64,000 nucleotides of DNA from Streptomyces sp. NBC_00457 (GTDB lineage Bacteria > Actinomycetota > Actinomycetes > Streptomycetales > Streptomycetaceae), in assembly GCF_036014015.1 (NCBI RefSeq), contig NZ_CP107905.1, positions 4,526,001 through 4,590,000 on the forward strand, in the 5' to 3' direction. The notes below the pieces were generated by a model that was not told the origin of the DNA, searched no databases, and saw nothing but the letters and a program-made list of their open reading frames with translations. Positions 52,215-60,818 of this stretch are shown piece after piece (the stretch's first letter is position 1; every line of letters begins with the position of its first letter). The position numbers and the translations under genes are program-made.

Positions 52215-53567
52215 CTACGGAGTGCATCGATCGCGGACTGACGTGTCAGGGTCGATGCGCTCGTCCTCGAGCCCGGGCAACCGGTCGTCGATGTGATCCT
52301 CGCTGTAGCCGAACCGTTCCCCGATCACCATGTAGCGGGTGCGCTGGGCTTCGGTGATGGGGACGTCGCACGCGTGGAGAATCTGGAGGAGGAGGCGGAA
52401 GCCCAGGTCGGGGTCGATGGCTGTGACCACGTCCTTCAGCGCTGCCACAACGCCCCGGACAGCGGCGGCGTCAGTGCTCGCGATCTTGTCCGTCAACACC
52501 GGGGTGACCTGCTGGACCTCCCGCAGAACCGTCTTCGCCAGCTCGGCCCGGGCAGGCGAGACGAGGGGCGTGTAGACGGGGTCGACATCCTTCAGTCGCT
52601 CTCTGCACACCTGCGCGACCTGTTCGAGCCATGCCCGCCCGTCGGCGTCGAATTCGTCGGGATAGTTCCACCGCCCCGAGGCTGCCCGCCACAGCGCGGT
52701 GACCGCGTTGCCGGACAGTGTGGAGCCCAGCAGACGTTGTACGTCCTCCAGCAGTACCGCCGCCTGCGAGCCCGGGCCGTCTCCGAGGTCACGATGGGTG
52801 ATGGTCCGGATGTTCTCCAGCACGGTGCCCTCATACCGCCACGCGTCTTGCCAGAACACGGCCGCGAGCATGGGCAGGCCGAAGCGGCCGAGCTCGAAGT
52901 CACGCCGACTTGGGTCGATGGGTGGCCATCTCACATTCAGATCGTCGTAGACGGCTGCCGTGGGGTAGGCCAGTCGTTCCCCGATCTTCAGAAGCCGGTC
53001 GTACTGGTCCTTCCCGACCGGCACGGAGTACGCCTTCGCGGCGCGCAAGAACAAGCGGAATCCGAGGTCGGCGTTCAGCTGGTTCACGACCTGCCGCAGC
53101 GCCGGAACGATGTCCGGTACCGCGACGGCGCGTTCCAGTCCGGCTGCAGCCTGGTCGATCTCCGCCGCCACGGACCTGCGCAGCTCCTCCTCCGTCACCA
53201 CCGGTCGCACCTCGTCCAGGGCTTTCGCTTCGCTTGCATGAAGCTCTCGAGTCTGCGGCGGGCACACATCCGAGAGGCGTCGCAGCCACGTGCGCAGGCC
53301 CGTGCCCTCCTCGACCGGGTCGAAGCATCTTCTTACGGCGGCCAGCCACACGGCGTGGATCACCGTGTCCGGGAGGGGGGAATCCAGCAGAAGGCGTACA
53401 TCCTCGCCGAGCCGGTCGTCATCGTCCTCTGCAGCCGCCGCGGCGAAGGCGGTCACCACCGGCTCGTCGAGACGAAGAGCCGTACGGGAAAGCAGCTTCC
53501 GGGCGAAGCCACTGATCCCGAAGTCCGCCCCGTAGTCGACGTAGTACACCTCGCGTACCTGTGCCAT
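52215..53567 (-). CDS. Tandem-duplicated putative immunity protein for toxin 2
   Basis: 450 residues, no signal or membrane segment. It contains two similar halves (about 1-215 and 220-450): LNADLGFRLFLRAAKAYSVPV and IGERLAYPTAAVYDDL in the first match IDPDLGFRLLLQILHACDVPI and IGERFGYSEDHIDDRL in the second. Helical, Leu/Val-rich. I recognise no family. It is 73 bases downstream of toxin gene 2 on the same strand with AGGAGG before the ATG, the place of an immunity gene. The role is inferred from position; the doubling might let it bind two toxins or two surfaces of one. Confidence 0.7.
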   Translation of the reverse strand: MAQVREVYYVDYGADFGISGFARKLLSRTALRLDEPVVTAFAAAAAEDDDDRLGEDVRLLLDSPLPDTVIHAVWLAAVRRCFDPVEEGTGLRTWLRRLSDVCPPQTRELHASEAKALDEVRPVVTEEELRRSVAAEIDQAAAGLERAVAVPDIVPALRQVVNQLNADLGFRLFLRAAKAYSVPVGKDQYDRLLKIGERLAYPTAAVYDDLNVRWPPIDPSRRDFELGRFGLPMLAAVFWQDAWRYEGTVLENIRTITHRDLGDGPGSQAAVLLEDVQRLLGSTLSGNAVTALWRAASGRWNYPDEFDADGRAWLEQVAQVCRERLKDVDPVYTPLVSPARAELAKTVLREVQQVTPVLTDKIASTDAAAVRGVVAALKDVVTAIDPDLGFRLLLQILHACDVPITEAQRTRYMVIGERFGYSEDHIDDRLPGLEDERIDPDTSVRDRCTP

Positions 53568-53582
53568 ACAACCTCCTGCGTG

Positions 53583-53617
53583 GCGGGGGTACCCCTCGAG
53601 GCGAGGGGTGCCCCCGC
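53583..53617 (-). terminator. Strong hairpin between toxin 2 and its immunity gene
   Basis: GCGGGGGTACCCCTCG pairs with CGAGGGGTGCCCCCGC (one wobble in 16 bp) around three bases. It begins 24 bases after the toxin stop and ends 16 bases before the immunity ATG. It could terminate, attenuate or stabilise mRNA ends. Confidence 0.7.
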
Positions 53618-53640
53618 TCACCGGCTACTCGGTCAAGCGG

Positions 53641-56600
53641 CTACTGCTTGGGGAGCGGGTAGGACGTGAAGACGACGAACATGCTCGGCTTGTGGGGTGG
53701 GCTCGCGGTCTTCGGTACGTACTTCAGCACGACGCGCACCTTGTTGCCCGCTGCTTCTCCCGCCTGGCTGCCGTTCTTCCTCCACACGTGCCCGAGTGAT
53801 CCCTCATCCCTGAGCTCCCAGTCAAAGGGGAGAGTGTCCCTCTTCGCGTCGAATGGGCGCTTGTTCATGGATTGCTTGCGCTTCCACGTCGCCAGCCGAT
53901 CCGCATTGCGCGGATCCTTGACCCACTGATCGAACGCCTTCTTGACGGCACGAGCAGCCGTCGCCTCATCGGTCCACTTCCCCGCGATGCCGTCCTTCTG
54001 GGCCTTGGCGTGCATCGCGGCGGCGTCGGGGCGGACGTGCTGCTCCAGCGTATGCGCCCCATGGAGACCTTCGTCACCGATGATGTCGGTGCAGTTGTGG
54101 ACCAGAACGTCCTGCGACTGCTCGCCCTCGGGGCGGACGTAGAACGTGTGCAGTCCGGCGACGGTGAGGTCGTACACCTTCCGGGGCGCCAGACCGGGGC
54201 GGTCACGCAGGGCGGTGACGGTCTGTTCCGTCCCGTCCGGGCTGCGCAGCCGGTCCCCGACTCGCAGTTCGGAGACCATGGTCCAGCCACGGCCGACGAC
54301 GAAGACCCGGTGCCCGGTCGTGCTGGTCAGCAGGCCGCCGGTCACGGTGATGTCGACCAGGTGCTCGGTGTCGTGCCGGAAGGTGTCCGTCACCGTCTTG
54401 GCCCGAAGCAGCCCGGTCCCGGGGTCGGCGGCCAGCACCAGGTCACCCTCGTGCACATCACGGATGGCCTTGTGGGTTCCGTCGGCCATCAGTACCCGAG
54501 TGTCTCCGGGGAAGCTGTTGACCTTGCAGGAGGTCACTACGTCTTCGTAGACGTTGACCGTGTCCTCGATCTTGGCCAGCGTCGCCGGGTCCAGGTCAAG
54601 GGCCTTGAGGGCCTTGAACGCATCACGGACTCCGACGCCGGTCCGCATGGCGGCGTCCAGAGCGCGGATCCCTTCGAAGACCTTGCCGAACGCCTTGCCG
54701 GGGATGAAGTTGCTCAGGGCCCAGGCGCAGCCGCTGGCGCTGCCGTGCCAGCAGTCGACGAAGTCCTGGACCAGGACCGCCTTGATGAGCTTGTAGGTGA
54801 GGGTCTGCTGGATGAGTTCCAGCTTGGAGAAGTACTGGGTGACGTCCTTCTTCAGACCTGGGATGCGCTTGCTTTCGATGAGCAGCGTGTCCGCCGACGG
54901 GCAGCCGCCGGCGCTTGCCGTCGCGTCGGGGTCGGTGCAGAGGAAGAAGTCGACCACCGCGCTGAAGGTGACCGTGAACGTGGTGGTGCAGCCTTCGAAG
55001 CCGACCGTGATTTCGCAGGGGGCGTGCTGCTTGGCGTCGGTGATCTCGATGGTGTCCTCGTCGACGACGTACCACGTGCCGCCGACTCCGGTGCCCGCGC
55101 CGGTCGAGACCTGCTTGTTCGCGGCGTTGCGTGCCGCTTCCTCGGCTGCCTTCTGTGCCTCCTTGGCGTACTTCAGCGCGTCCTTGGCGGCCTGTTCGGC
55201 TTCGGTGGCGGCGGCGTCGGCGCGGTCGGCGGCCGCGCGTGCGTCCTTGGCGGACTGCTCGGCCGCGGCTGCGGCGGCGCGTGCGGCCTGGGCGTCGAGG
55301 GCGGCCTGGTCGGCGGAGGCGCGGGCGTCCTTGGCGTGGCCTTCGGCCCGGCCTGCGGCCTTGTCGGCGGCTTCGGCGTCCACGGTGGCCTGGCGGTCGT
55401 ACTCGACGGTGCGGGCCAGTGATGCCGACGCCTTTGCAGCAGCCTTGGCGGCGTCGGCCGCGTAACCGAGGGCCTCCTTGGAGTAGGTGCGGGCGTCCGC
55501 CGCGTGTCCGGCCGCGTTGGCCGCGTGTTGGTAGGCGATCTTCGCGTCGCCCTTCGCCTGGTCGGCGAGGTTCTTGGCCGCGGAGGCTTCGGCCTGCGCG
55601 TTCTTGGCGTGGGCCTCGGCGACGGCCTGCTGCTGGTCGGCGATCGACTTCGACGCCTGTCCGGTCAGCACGACCAGGCCGGCGGCCGAGTCGGTGTTCA
55701 CGTAGGGGGAGCCGAGTTCGATCGCGTCGTTGGCCGGCTTGGCGGCCTGGGCGGCGGCGCTGCCCGCGTCGACCGCTGCCTGCGCGGTGACGTAGGCGAA
55801 GCCCGCGGCCTTCGCCGAGGCGGCCAGGGCCTTGGCGGCCTCCTTGTTCGCCTCGTCCGCCTGGGATTTGGCGGTCTTGGCCAGCTTCTCCGCTTCGTCC
55901 GCCAGCTCGACGGCCGTCTTGGCCTCGGCGGAGGCGTGCTGGGACGCCTTGATGGCGTCGGCCACGGCGCTGGTCGCGGTCGCGACGGCGGCGTCGGCCC
56001 TCAGCTTGGCGGCCTGAGCGGCGTCCGCGTTCGCACGGGACCGCTTGGCGGCCGCTTCGGCGCGAGTGGCCGCGGCATCCGCCTCGGCTGCCGCATCGGT
56101 CGCGGCATCCGCCTCACCCCGGGCCCGACCCGCGGCAGCCTCGGCATCGTCCGCGTACTTGTTCGCGGCGTCCGCTGCTGCCCTGGACTCCTGGGCGTTG
56201 CTGTCGGACTCGTGAGCCTGGGCGAACGCCTCCTTGGCGTCCGCCTTTGCGCGGGAGGCGTGGGCCTTCTGCTCGGCGTCCCACGCGTCGTCCCGCAGGT
56301 CGCGAGCCTTGTCGCGGGCCTTGACCGCGTCGTTCTTCCGCGCGACCGCGGTCCCCTCGGCGGCCTCGGCCTTCTCCTTGGCGTCCTGCGCGGTCGCCGC
56401 CTCCGCCTGCGCGTTCTTCTTGTGCTGAGCCGCTTCGCCTTGCTTGGCGGCAGCGGTCTCCTTCTCCGCCTTGGCCGTCTTCTCCTCAGCCTCGGCCGCG
56501 AGCCGCTTGGCGTGCGCGTCGGCGGCAGCCGCCTTCGCGTCCGCTTCCGCCTTCAGCGCGACGACGAGCTTGGCCTCCGCGGTCTCCTTGTCCTTCTTGG

Positions 56601-58560
56601 CGTTGTCCCGGTGCAGCTTGGCCGCGTCCGCCGCGGCCTTCGCCTGCAACTCGGCCGTGCGCGCGGCCTCCTTACGGAACTCCGCGTTGACCTGCGCGGC
56701 CTGCGCCAGCGCACGCTGCGTGATCGTCTCGCTGTCACCGGCAGAGGCACGGGTTGCGGCCTCGGCGGTCTCAGCGGCTTTCACCATCGCTGTCAGCGCC
56801 GCCACGGACCCCTTGGTGACCTGCGCCTTCTGCTGACCGACCAGAAGCCCACGGCCCCGCGGCGCGCCGGCGGCATCCGCGATACCGTACGCAGCCTGCT
56901 CAGCGGTATCAGACGCGGTGGCCGACTTCTTGGCGTTCTCCAACTGGGTCTTGAGTGCGGCCAGCTGCTTCTTCGACGCCGTCTGAGCGTCGGTGACGAC
57001 CTTCTTCGCCTTGTCGAACTCCGCCTTTTCCGGGTACAAGGGGCTGTCCGTGCCCTGGTGACCGGACGGCTTGATCAGGAACTTCTGCGAGCCGGCGTTC
57101 TTGCAGTCCAACAGCCGCGCGTCCGTGCTCTTGGTGAACGCGCTCAGGTCCAGACACTTGCCCGTGCTCACGCTCTTCAGGGGCGCGGTGGCGCGGACGT
57201 CGCCCTTCCACGACTGCCCCTCCGACTTGTAGCAGTCGTAGATCTGGATCTTCGTGCCGTTCGCCGACGCGTTCCCGGCCACGTCCAGGCACCTTTGCGA
57301 GCCGACATTACGCAGGCGAAGGTCGTCCTCGCTGCCCTCGAGCGTCCACTGCTGGCCCGCGCCGCCGTTGCAGGTGTAGATCTGAACGGGCGTGCCGTTG
57401 GTCTTGCCACCGCCCGCGACGTCCAGGCAGCTGCCCCTCGCGCCCGGCACCTCGATAGCCACATGGCTGTCGCCGATCCATCCCAGCCCGCCGGCGGACC
57501 AGTAGTCCTGCCAACGGGTGGAGTAGTCGGCGAGCCACGACTGGCCGAGGACCTGGCCCAGGGTGAAGGTGCCGTCCTGCAATGCCTTCGTGGCGGTGAC
57601 GTTGTTGGCGAGGATCTGCTGCCGCTGCGTGGCCTGCGCGGCGATCTCCTGCTGCCACTCGGCGGACGCCTGCGCCACCTCCTTGCCGAGCACCCGGTTC
57701 GGGTCGATCGGGGCGTGCCACGCACACGACGCGAAGCGGGCCTTCAAGTCCTCGACCGCGATGCGGAACTCCGGGGTTTCCGGAGCCGGGGCCGTGCGAG
57801 GGAAGCCGCCCGAAGACAGGAAGATACGGGCGTCATCGGCGAACACCCTGGGAACGAACAGCTCATTGGGTTCGATCTTCCCGGAGTTCTTCTTCCACAG
57901 CTTCCACGCCTGCTGCTCCTCCGGCGTGCCCCCAGTGGTGTACAGGGGGTCGCCGACCGCGAGCGCGGCGGCCTTCGTCTTGTCGTCGGCGGTGGGCGAC
58001 GGATCGTAGAACGGGGAGAACAAGTCGACCGACTTGAAGTACGACTGGTACAGCCACGGAAGCAGGCCGGTCTTGTCGTAGATCTCGCTGGCTCCGCGCG
58101 GTTCGTCAGGGTAGGACGTCAGACCGCTGACGGCGGTTGAGAACGCACGCTCCTGGTCATTCGCCTTCTTGACCCACTGGTCGCTGCTGGCACTGTCCGC
58201 GTAAGAGGCCTGGTGCAGGGGGGAGTTGTTGTCGGAGAGATCCCGCTTGAGCTTCTGGTGGAGCTGATCGGGCGGCAGCACGAGAGCGTTCTGTGCGAGG
58301 GCGAACAGGTTGGGCCCGCCCTTGCGCAGGGCATCAGCGGCCACACACTGATCTTCCCTCAGCTGCTCAGCCGCTTTGGTGTCGAAGCCGTCGTACGAGT
58401 CGCTCGCCGCGGCGACGGGCTGCTCGGCACCCCGGCCGAGCTGGCCGGGCTGTACGGCCAAGCCACCGAGGACGGCCAGAGCCGCTACGGACGTGACGGC
58501 AGAGGTGAACGCTGCGGATGTTCGTGATCTGGAGTTGAACAACCCCGGTCTGAATCGCAA
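53641..58560 (-). CDS. Secreted polymorphic toxin 2: ricin lectin, coiled coil, HINT, RNase A-like toxin
   Basis: 1639 residues from a TTG at 58560, chosen because LRFRPG and the preceding bases align with the TTG start of toxin 1; an ATG 66 bases further out is in frame. Order: signal segment (TSAVTSVAALAVLGGLAVQ); SDSYDGFD head; ricin-type trefoil (365-505); long Ala-rich coiled coil; pretoxin region; HINT domain from Cys1345 (SCKVNSFPGDTRVLM) to the HNC end at 1489-1490; and a 149-residue C-terminal domain with GAHTLEQHVRP, WTDEATAARAVKKAFDQW and VVFTSYP. That pattern fits bacterial RNase A-like CdiA-CT toxins. HINT should self-cleave to release it. Convergent to toxin 1 and about 3.5 times the usual distance for a simple inverted repeat. 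Confidence 0.82.
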   Translation of the reverse strand: MRFRPGLFNSRSRTSAAFTSAVTSVAALAVLGGLAVQPGQLGRGAEQPVAAASDSYDGFDTKAAEQLREDQCVAADALRKGGPNLFALAQNALVLPPDQLHQKLKRDLSDNNSPLHQASYADSASSDQWVKKANDQERAFSTAVSGLTSYPDEPRGASEIYDKTGLLPWLYQSYFKSVDLFSPFYDPSPTADDKTKAAALAVGDPLYTTGGTPEEQQAWKLWKKNSGKIEPNELFVPRVFADDARIFLSSGGFPRTAPAPETPEFRIAVEDLKARFASCAWHAPIDPNRVLGKEVAQASAEWQQEIAAQATQRQQILANNVTATKALQDGTFTLGQVLGQSWLADYSTRWQDYWSAGGLGWIGDSHVAIEVPGARGSCLDVAGGGKTNGTPVQIYTCNGGAGQQWTLEGSEDDLRLRNVGSQRCLDVAGNASANGTKIQIYDCYKSEGQSWKGDVRATAPLKSVSTGKCLDLSAFTKSTDARLLDCKNAGSQKFLIKPSGHQGTDSPLYPEKAEFDKAKKVVTDAQTASKKQLAALKTQLENAKKSATASDTAEQAAYGIADAAGAPRGRGLLVGQQKAQVTKGSVAALTAMVKAAETAEAATRASAGDSETITQRALAQAAQVNAEFRKEAARTAELQAKAAADAAKLHRDNAKKDKETAEAKLVVALKAEADAKAAAADAHAKRLAAEAEEKTAKAEKETAAAKQGEAAQHKKNAQAEAATAQDAKEKAEAAEGTAVARKNDAVKARDKARDLRDDAWDAEQKAHASRAKADAKEAFAQAHESDSNAQESRAAADAANKYADDAEAAAGRARGEADAATDAAAEADAAATRAEAAAKRSRANADAAQAAKLRADAAVATATSAVADAIKASQHASAEAKTAVELADEAEKLAKTAKSQADEANKEAAKALAASAKAAGFAYVTAQAAVDAGSAAAQAAKPANDAIELGSPYVNTDSAAGLVVLTGQASKSIADQQQAVAEAHAKNAQAEASAAKNLADQAKGDAKIAYQHAANAAGHAADARTYSKEALGYAADAAKAAAKASASLARTVEYDRQATVDAEAADKAAGRAEGHAKDARASADQAALDAQAARAAAAAAEQSAKDARAAADRADAAATEAEQAAKDALKYAKEAQKAAEEAARNAANKQVSTGAGTGVGGTWYVVDEDTIEITDAKQHAPCEITVGFEGCTTTFTVTFSAVVDFFLCTDPDATASAGGCPSADTLLIESKRIPGLKKDVTQYFSKLELIQQTLTYKLIKAVLVQDFVDCWHGSASGCAWALSNFIPGKAFGKVFEGIRALDAAMRTGVGVRDAFKALKALDLDPATLAKIEDTVNVYEDVVTSCKVNSFPGDTRVLMADGTHKAIRDVHEGDLVLAADPGTGLLRAKTVTDTFRHDTEHLVDITVTGGLLTSTTGHRVFVVGRGWTMVSELRVGDRLRSPDGTEQTVTALRDRPGLAPRKVYDLTVAGLHTFYVRPEGEQSQDVLVHNCTDIIGDEGLHGAHTLEQHVRPDAAAMHAKAQKDGIAGKWTDEATAARAVKKAFDQWVKDPRNADRLATWKRKQSMNKRPFDAKRDTLPFDWELRDEGSLGHVWRKNGSQAGEAAGNKVRVVLKYVPKTASPPHKPSMFVVFTSYPLPKQ

Positions 58561-59185
58561 GGCGGCATCTTTCGTAGTGAGTGAGGGCAGGCAGGGGTGA
58601 CCGCCCCAAGAGGCGGTGGGATTCACGCGGGGTCAGCCCGCCGTTCCGGCGCGGGAACAGGGGCAACAGACAGCAGCGACCACGTAGGCGTTCACAACGA
58701 GCCGGTATCGCGGCATGACGAAGCATTCCCCCCATGGCGGCACAGTCCCATCGGCCACCGAATGACGTGCGCGCGTCACGGCGCGGGGTGGTCAAGCCCC
58801 TCATGCAAGCGCGCGGCGTTCACCTTAGCCCTGGGCCAACCGGGGGCGGCAAGCGCAGATCTCGACGTCCGGGCTGCAGAACCGGACGTCGCATGCAGGG
58901 CTGTTCACGGCACGGAACGTGCAAACTCCGTGCTCACGCCAGGAGTTATCTGTGTGAGACCTGTAAAGAAATGGCGCAGACGGCGAATACTCTCCGCCAC
59001 TAAAATGACCGGAAATCGCCTGATCATCGACATGCCCGGTCACACCGCGAGGGGCTCTCCGCGAGGCGCCTACCCGGCGCTCAGGACAGGCCAACGGCTA
59101 AAACACCAGCGCATCGCATCCCCTCCGTCCACTTGGAGACCATGGCCCGCCACCCGAAGCCAGGGCTCGCCGCCAGCAGCTGCAG
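58561..59185. other. Leader and gene-free region upstream of toxin gene 2
   Basis: About 620 bases without a gene I can support. The minus-strand leader contains GCTTCGTCATGCCG (58711-58724), shared with the toxin 1 leader. Around 58960-59020 it is AT-rich and may hold a promoter. Several frames exist in both directions but none shows Streptomyces codon bias. Confidence 0.45.
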
Positions 59186-59282
59186 CTTCACCACATGCCG
59201 CAGACCCAGGAAGGTCGGATCGCTCGACGACGTGTGGTTGTTGGCCGTCCTCGACGCCCCCCAGCCCGACGCCTGGAACTGA
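59186..59282 (+). pseudogene. Deletion-fused relic of an LHH toxin tail and a SUKH immunity gene
   Basis: The first part reads LHHMPQTQEGR, close to LHHMLQNQ of the relic at 50048. After GGTCGGATCGC the sequence jumps into the middle of a SUKH gene: LDDVWLLAVLDAPQPDAWN-stop, where 45 of 49 bases (59223-59271) match 50597-50645. An internal deletion has joined toxin tail to immunity gene. It lies directly before the membrane-protein gene at 59283. Confidence 0.7.
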
Positions 59283-59954
59283 TTGACTGTCCGGATGCGC
59301 AAGGGACTGGTCGTCACGCTGCTCTGGCTGGCCGCCGGGGTGACGGCGTGGCAGCTCCTCCAGGAGCCCGGCACTCAGCTGGAAGGCAGGGTCCTGCTCG
59401 CCGTGGTGATCGGCGTTGCCGCCGCGCTCCTGATCCCGGGGATGTTCTTCTCCGTCAACGGCGAGGTCATAGAGGTGCGCGGGGCACCGCGCCTCGTCCT
59501 CTTCCACGCGGCCGCCCTGCTGATCGTGGCGACCTTGGCCTTCATGGGGTACCTCGAGCGTGGTGAAGGGGAGTACATCTGGAAGTACGGCGAGCCGAGG
59601 ACCATCAGCGTGCCCAAGCGCTGGACCTGCAAGATGGGCGCCGGCGAGTGCCACGGCTCCTGGGAGGCGCTCGGATCCGACGACCGTACGCAACAGGGCA
59701 CGGTCCACATCTGGCGCGACGACTTCGACAGGTACGGCCTGCGCGGCCCGCTCCCCGCGGGCGAGGAGGACGACACCGCGGAGTTCGAAGGGCGGGCCCT
59801 GGGCGACGAGGCCGCCACCTCCGGATACGCCGACCAGCACAGGGAGGCGGTCGTCCTCGGCCGGATCCCCGCGGTAGTCGGCTGGGTCGCGGGCGGCCTC
59901 GGGATCATCCTGGCGTTCTACTCCACGGCCCCCGGCAGGACTCCCCGCCGGTGA
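59283..59954 (+). CDS. Membrane protein with extracytoplasmic Cys-containing loop
   Basis: 223 residues from TTG at 59283, or 219 from the ATG at 59295. Membrane segments near 8-24, 38-55, 68-86 and 195-213, with a ~100-residue hydrophilic region between the third and fourth containing RWTCKMGAGECHGSWEAL. Function unknown. It begins right after the LHH/SUKH relic's stop, so it may be an effector or immunity-type membrane protein left by the same cassette, or simply the first gene outside the island. Confidence 0.65.
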   Translation: MTVRMRKGLVVTLLWLAAGVTAWQLLQEPGTQLEGRVLLAVVIGVAAALLIPGMFFSVNGEVIEVRGAPRLVLFHAAALLIVATLAFMGYLERGEGEYIWKYGEPRTISVPKRWTCKMGAGECHGSWEALGSDDRTQQGTVHIWRDDFDRYGLRGPLPAGEEDDTAEFEGRALGDEAATSGYADQHREAVVLGRIPAVVGWVAGGLGIILAFYSTAPGRTPRR

Positions 59955-60002
59955 CTCCGAGCAACCCCACGCGACGGACCCCACCCACCATCCCGCCCGG
60001 CC

Positions 60003-60818
60003 TCAGGTCTTCGCCCGATAAGCCCTCATCGCCAACGGATAGAAGACAAGCGCGATCCCCGCAGCCCACACCAACGACCACATCACCGGCTCCGCCACCG
60101 CCCCGCCCAGCAGCAACCCCCGGAACGCGTCGGACAGATGCGTCACGGGATTGACGTCGCTGAAGGCCTGGAGCCAGCCGGGCATGGTGTCGACGACGAC
60201 GAAGGCGCTGCTGGTGAAGGTGATGGGGAAGATGAGGGTGAAGGCGAAGGCCTGTACCTTCTCCGCGTCGCCGGCCAGCATCCCGATCAGCACCGCGCTC
60301 CAGGAGACGGCCGCGGCGAAGACGACCAGCAGCAGGATGCCGAGCAGGAATCCGTCGAAGCCGCCGGTTATCCGGAAACCGAGCAACAGGCCCAGGCCGA
60401 TCATCAGCAGCATCGCCCAGACGTGCTTGGCGAGGTCCGCGGTGATCCGCCCGATGAGCGGGGCGGAACGGGCTATCGGCAGGCTGCGCAGGCGGTCGAA
60501 GACGCCCTTCGTGAGGTCCGTGTTGAGTGCCATGGCCGTGTACATGGTCATGAACAGGGTGTTCTGCACGATGATCCCGGGCAGCGCGTACTTCAGATAC
60601 GCCTCGGGCGATCCGGCCATCTGCCCGCCCAGCACATAGGTGAAGAGGAACACGAACATGATCGGCGTGATGCTGTAGTCGACCAGTTCGAGCGGGTTGT
60701 GCTTGACGGCGACCAGGCTCCGCCAGGCCATCGTGAAGGTCTGCTGGATGCCGGCCAGGGGCCGCACGCGGCCCGATGCCGTGATCGGGGCGGCGGCAGT
60801 GGCACTGGTCGCGGTCAT
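60003..60818 (-). CDS. ABC-2 type transporter permease (DrrB-like)
   Basis: 271 residues, six membrane helices. The ABC-2 family motif FRGLLLGGAVAEPVMWS is near the C-terminus, and FDRLRSLPIARSAPLIGR is in the central loop. It forms the membrane half of a drug or lipid exporter with the ATPase gene upstream; its ATG overlaps that gene's stop (ATGA). Its 3' end is the parent of the decayed fragments at 49856 and 50910. Confidence 0.93.
   Translation of the reverse strand: MTATSATAAAPITASGRVRPLAGIQQTFTMAWRSLVAVKHNPLELVDYSITPIMFVFLFTYVLGGQMAGSPEAYLKYALPGIIVQNTLFMTMYTAMALNTDLTKGVFDRLRSLPIARSAPLIGRITADLAKHVWAMLLMIGLGLLLGFRITGGFDGFLLGILLLVVFAAAVSWSAVLIGMLAGDAEKVQAFAFTLIFPITFTSSAFVVVDTMPGWLQAFSDVNPVTHLSDAFRGLLLGGAVAEPVMWSLVWAAGIALVFYPLAMRAYRAKT

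Noticed and set aside
54091..54528. True intein in toxin gene 2
   Set aside because: The domain ends in HNC at a toxin boundary rather than within a conserved host protein, has no homing endonuclease, and fits the HINT release module of polymorphic toxins.
44721..58560. Simple recent inverted duplication of one toxin gene
   Set aside because: The paralogs differ throughout the head, pretoxin and tip, so divergence is old and only the architecture is shared.
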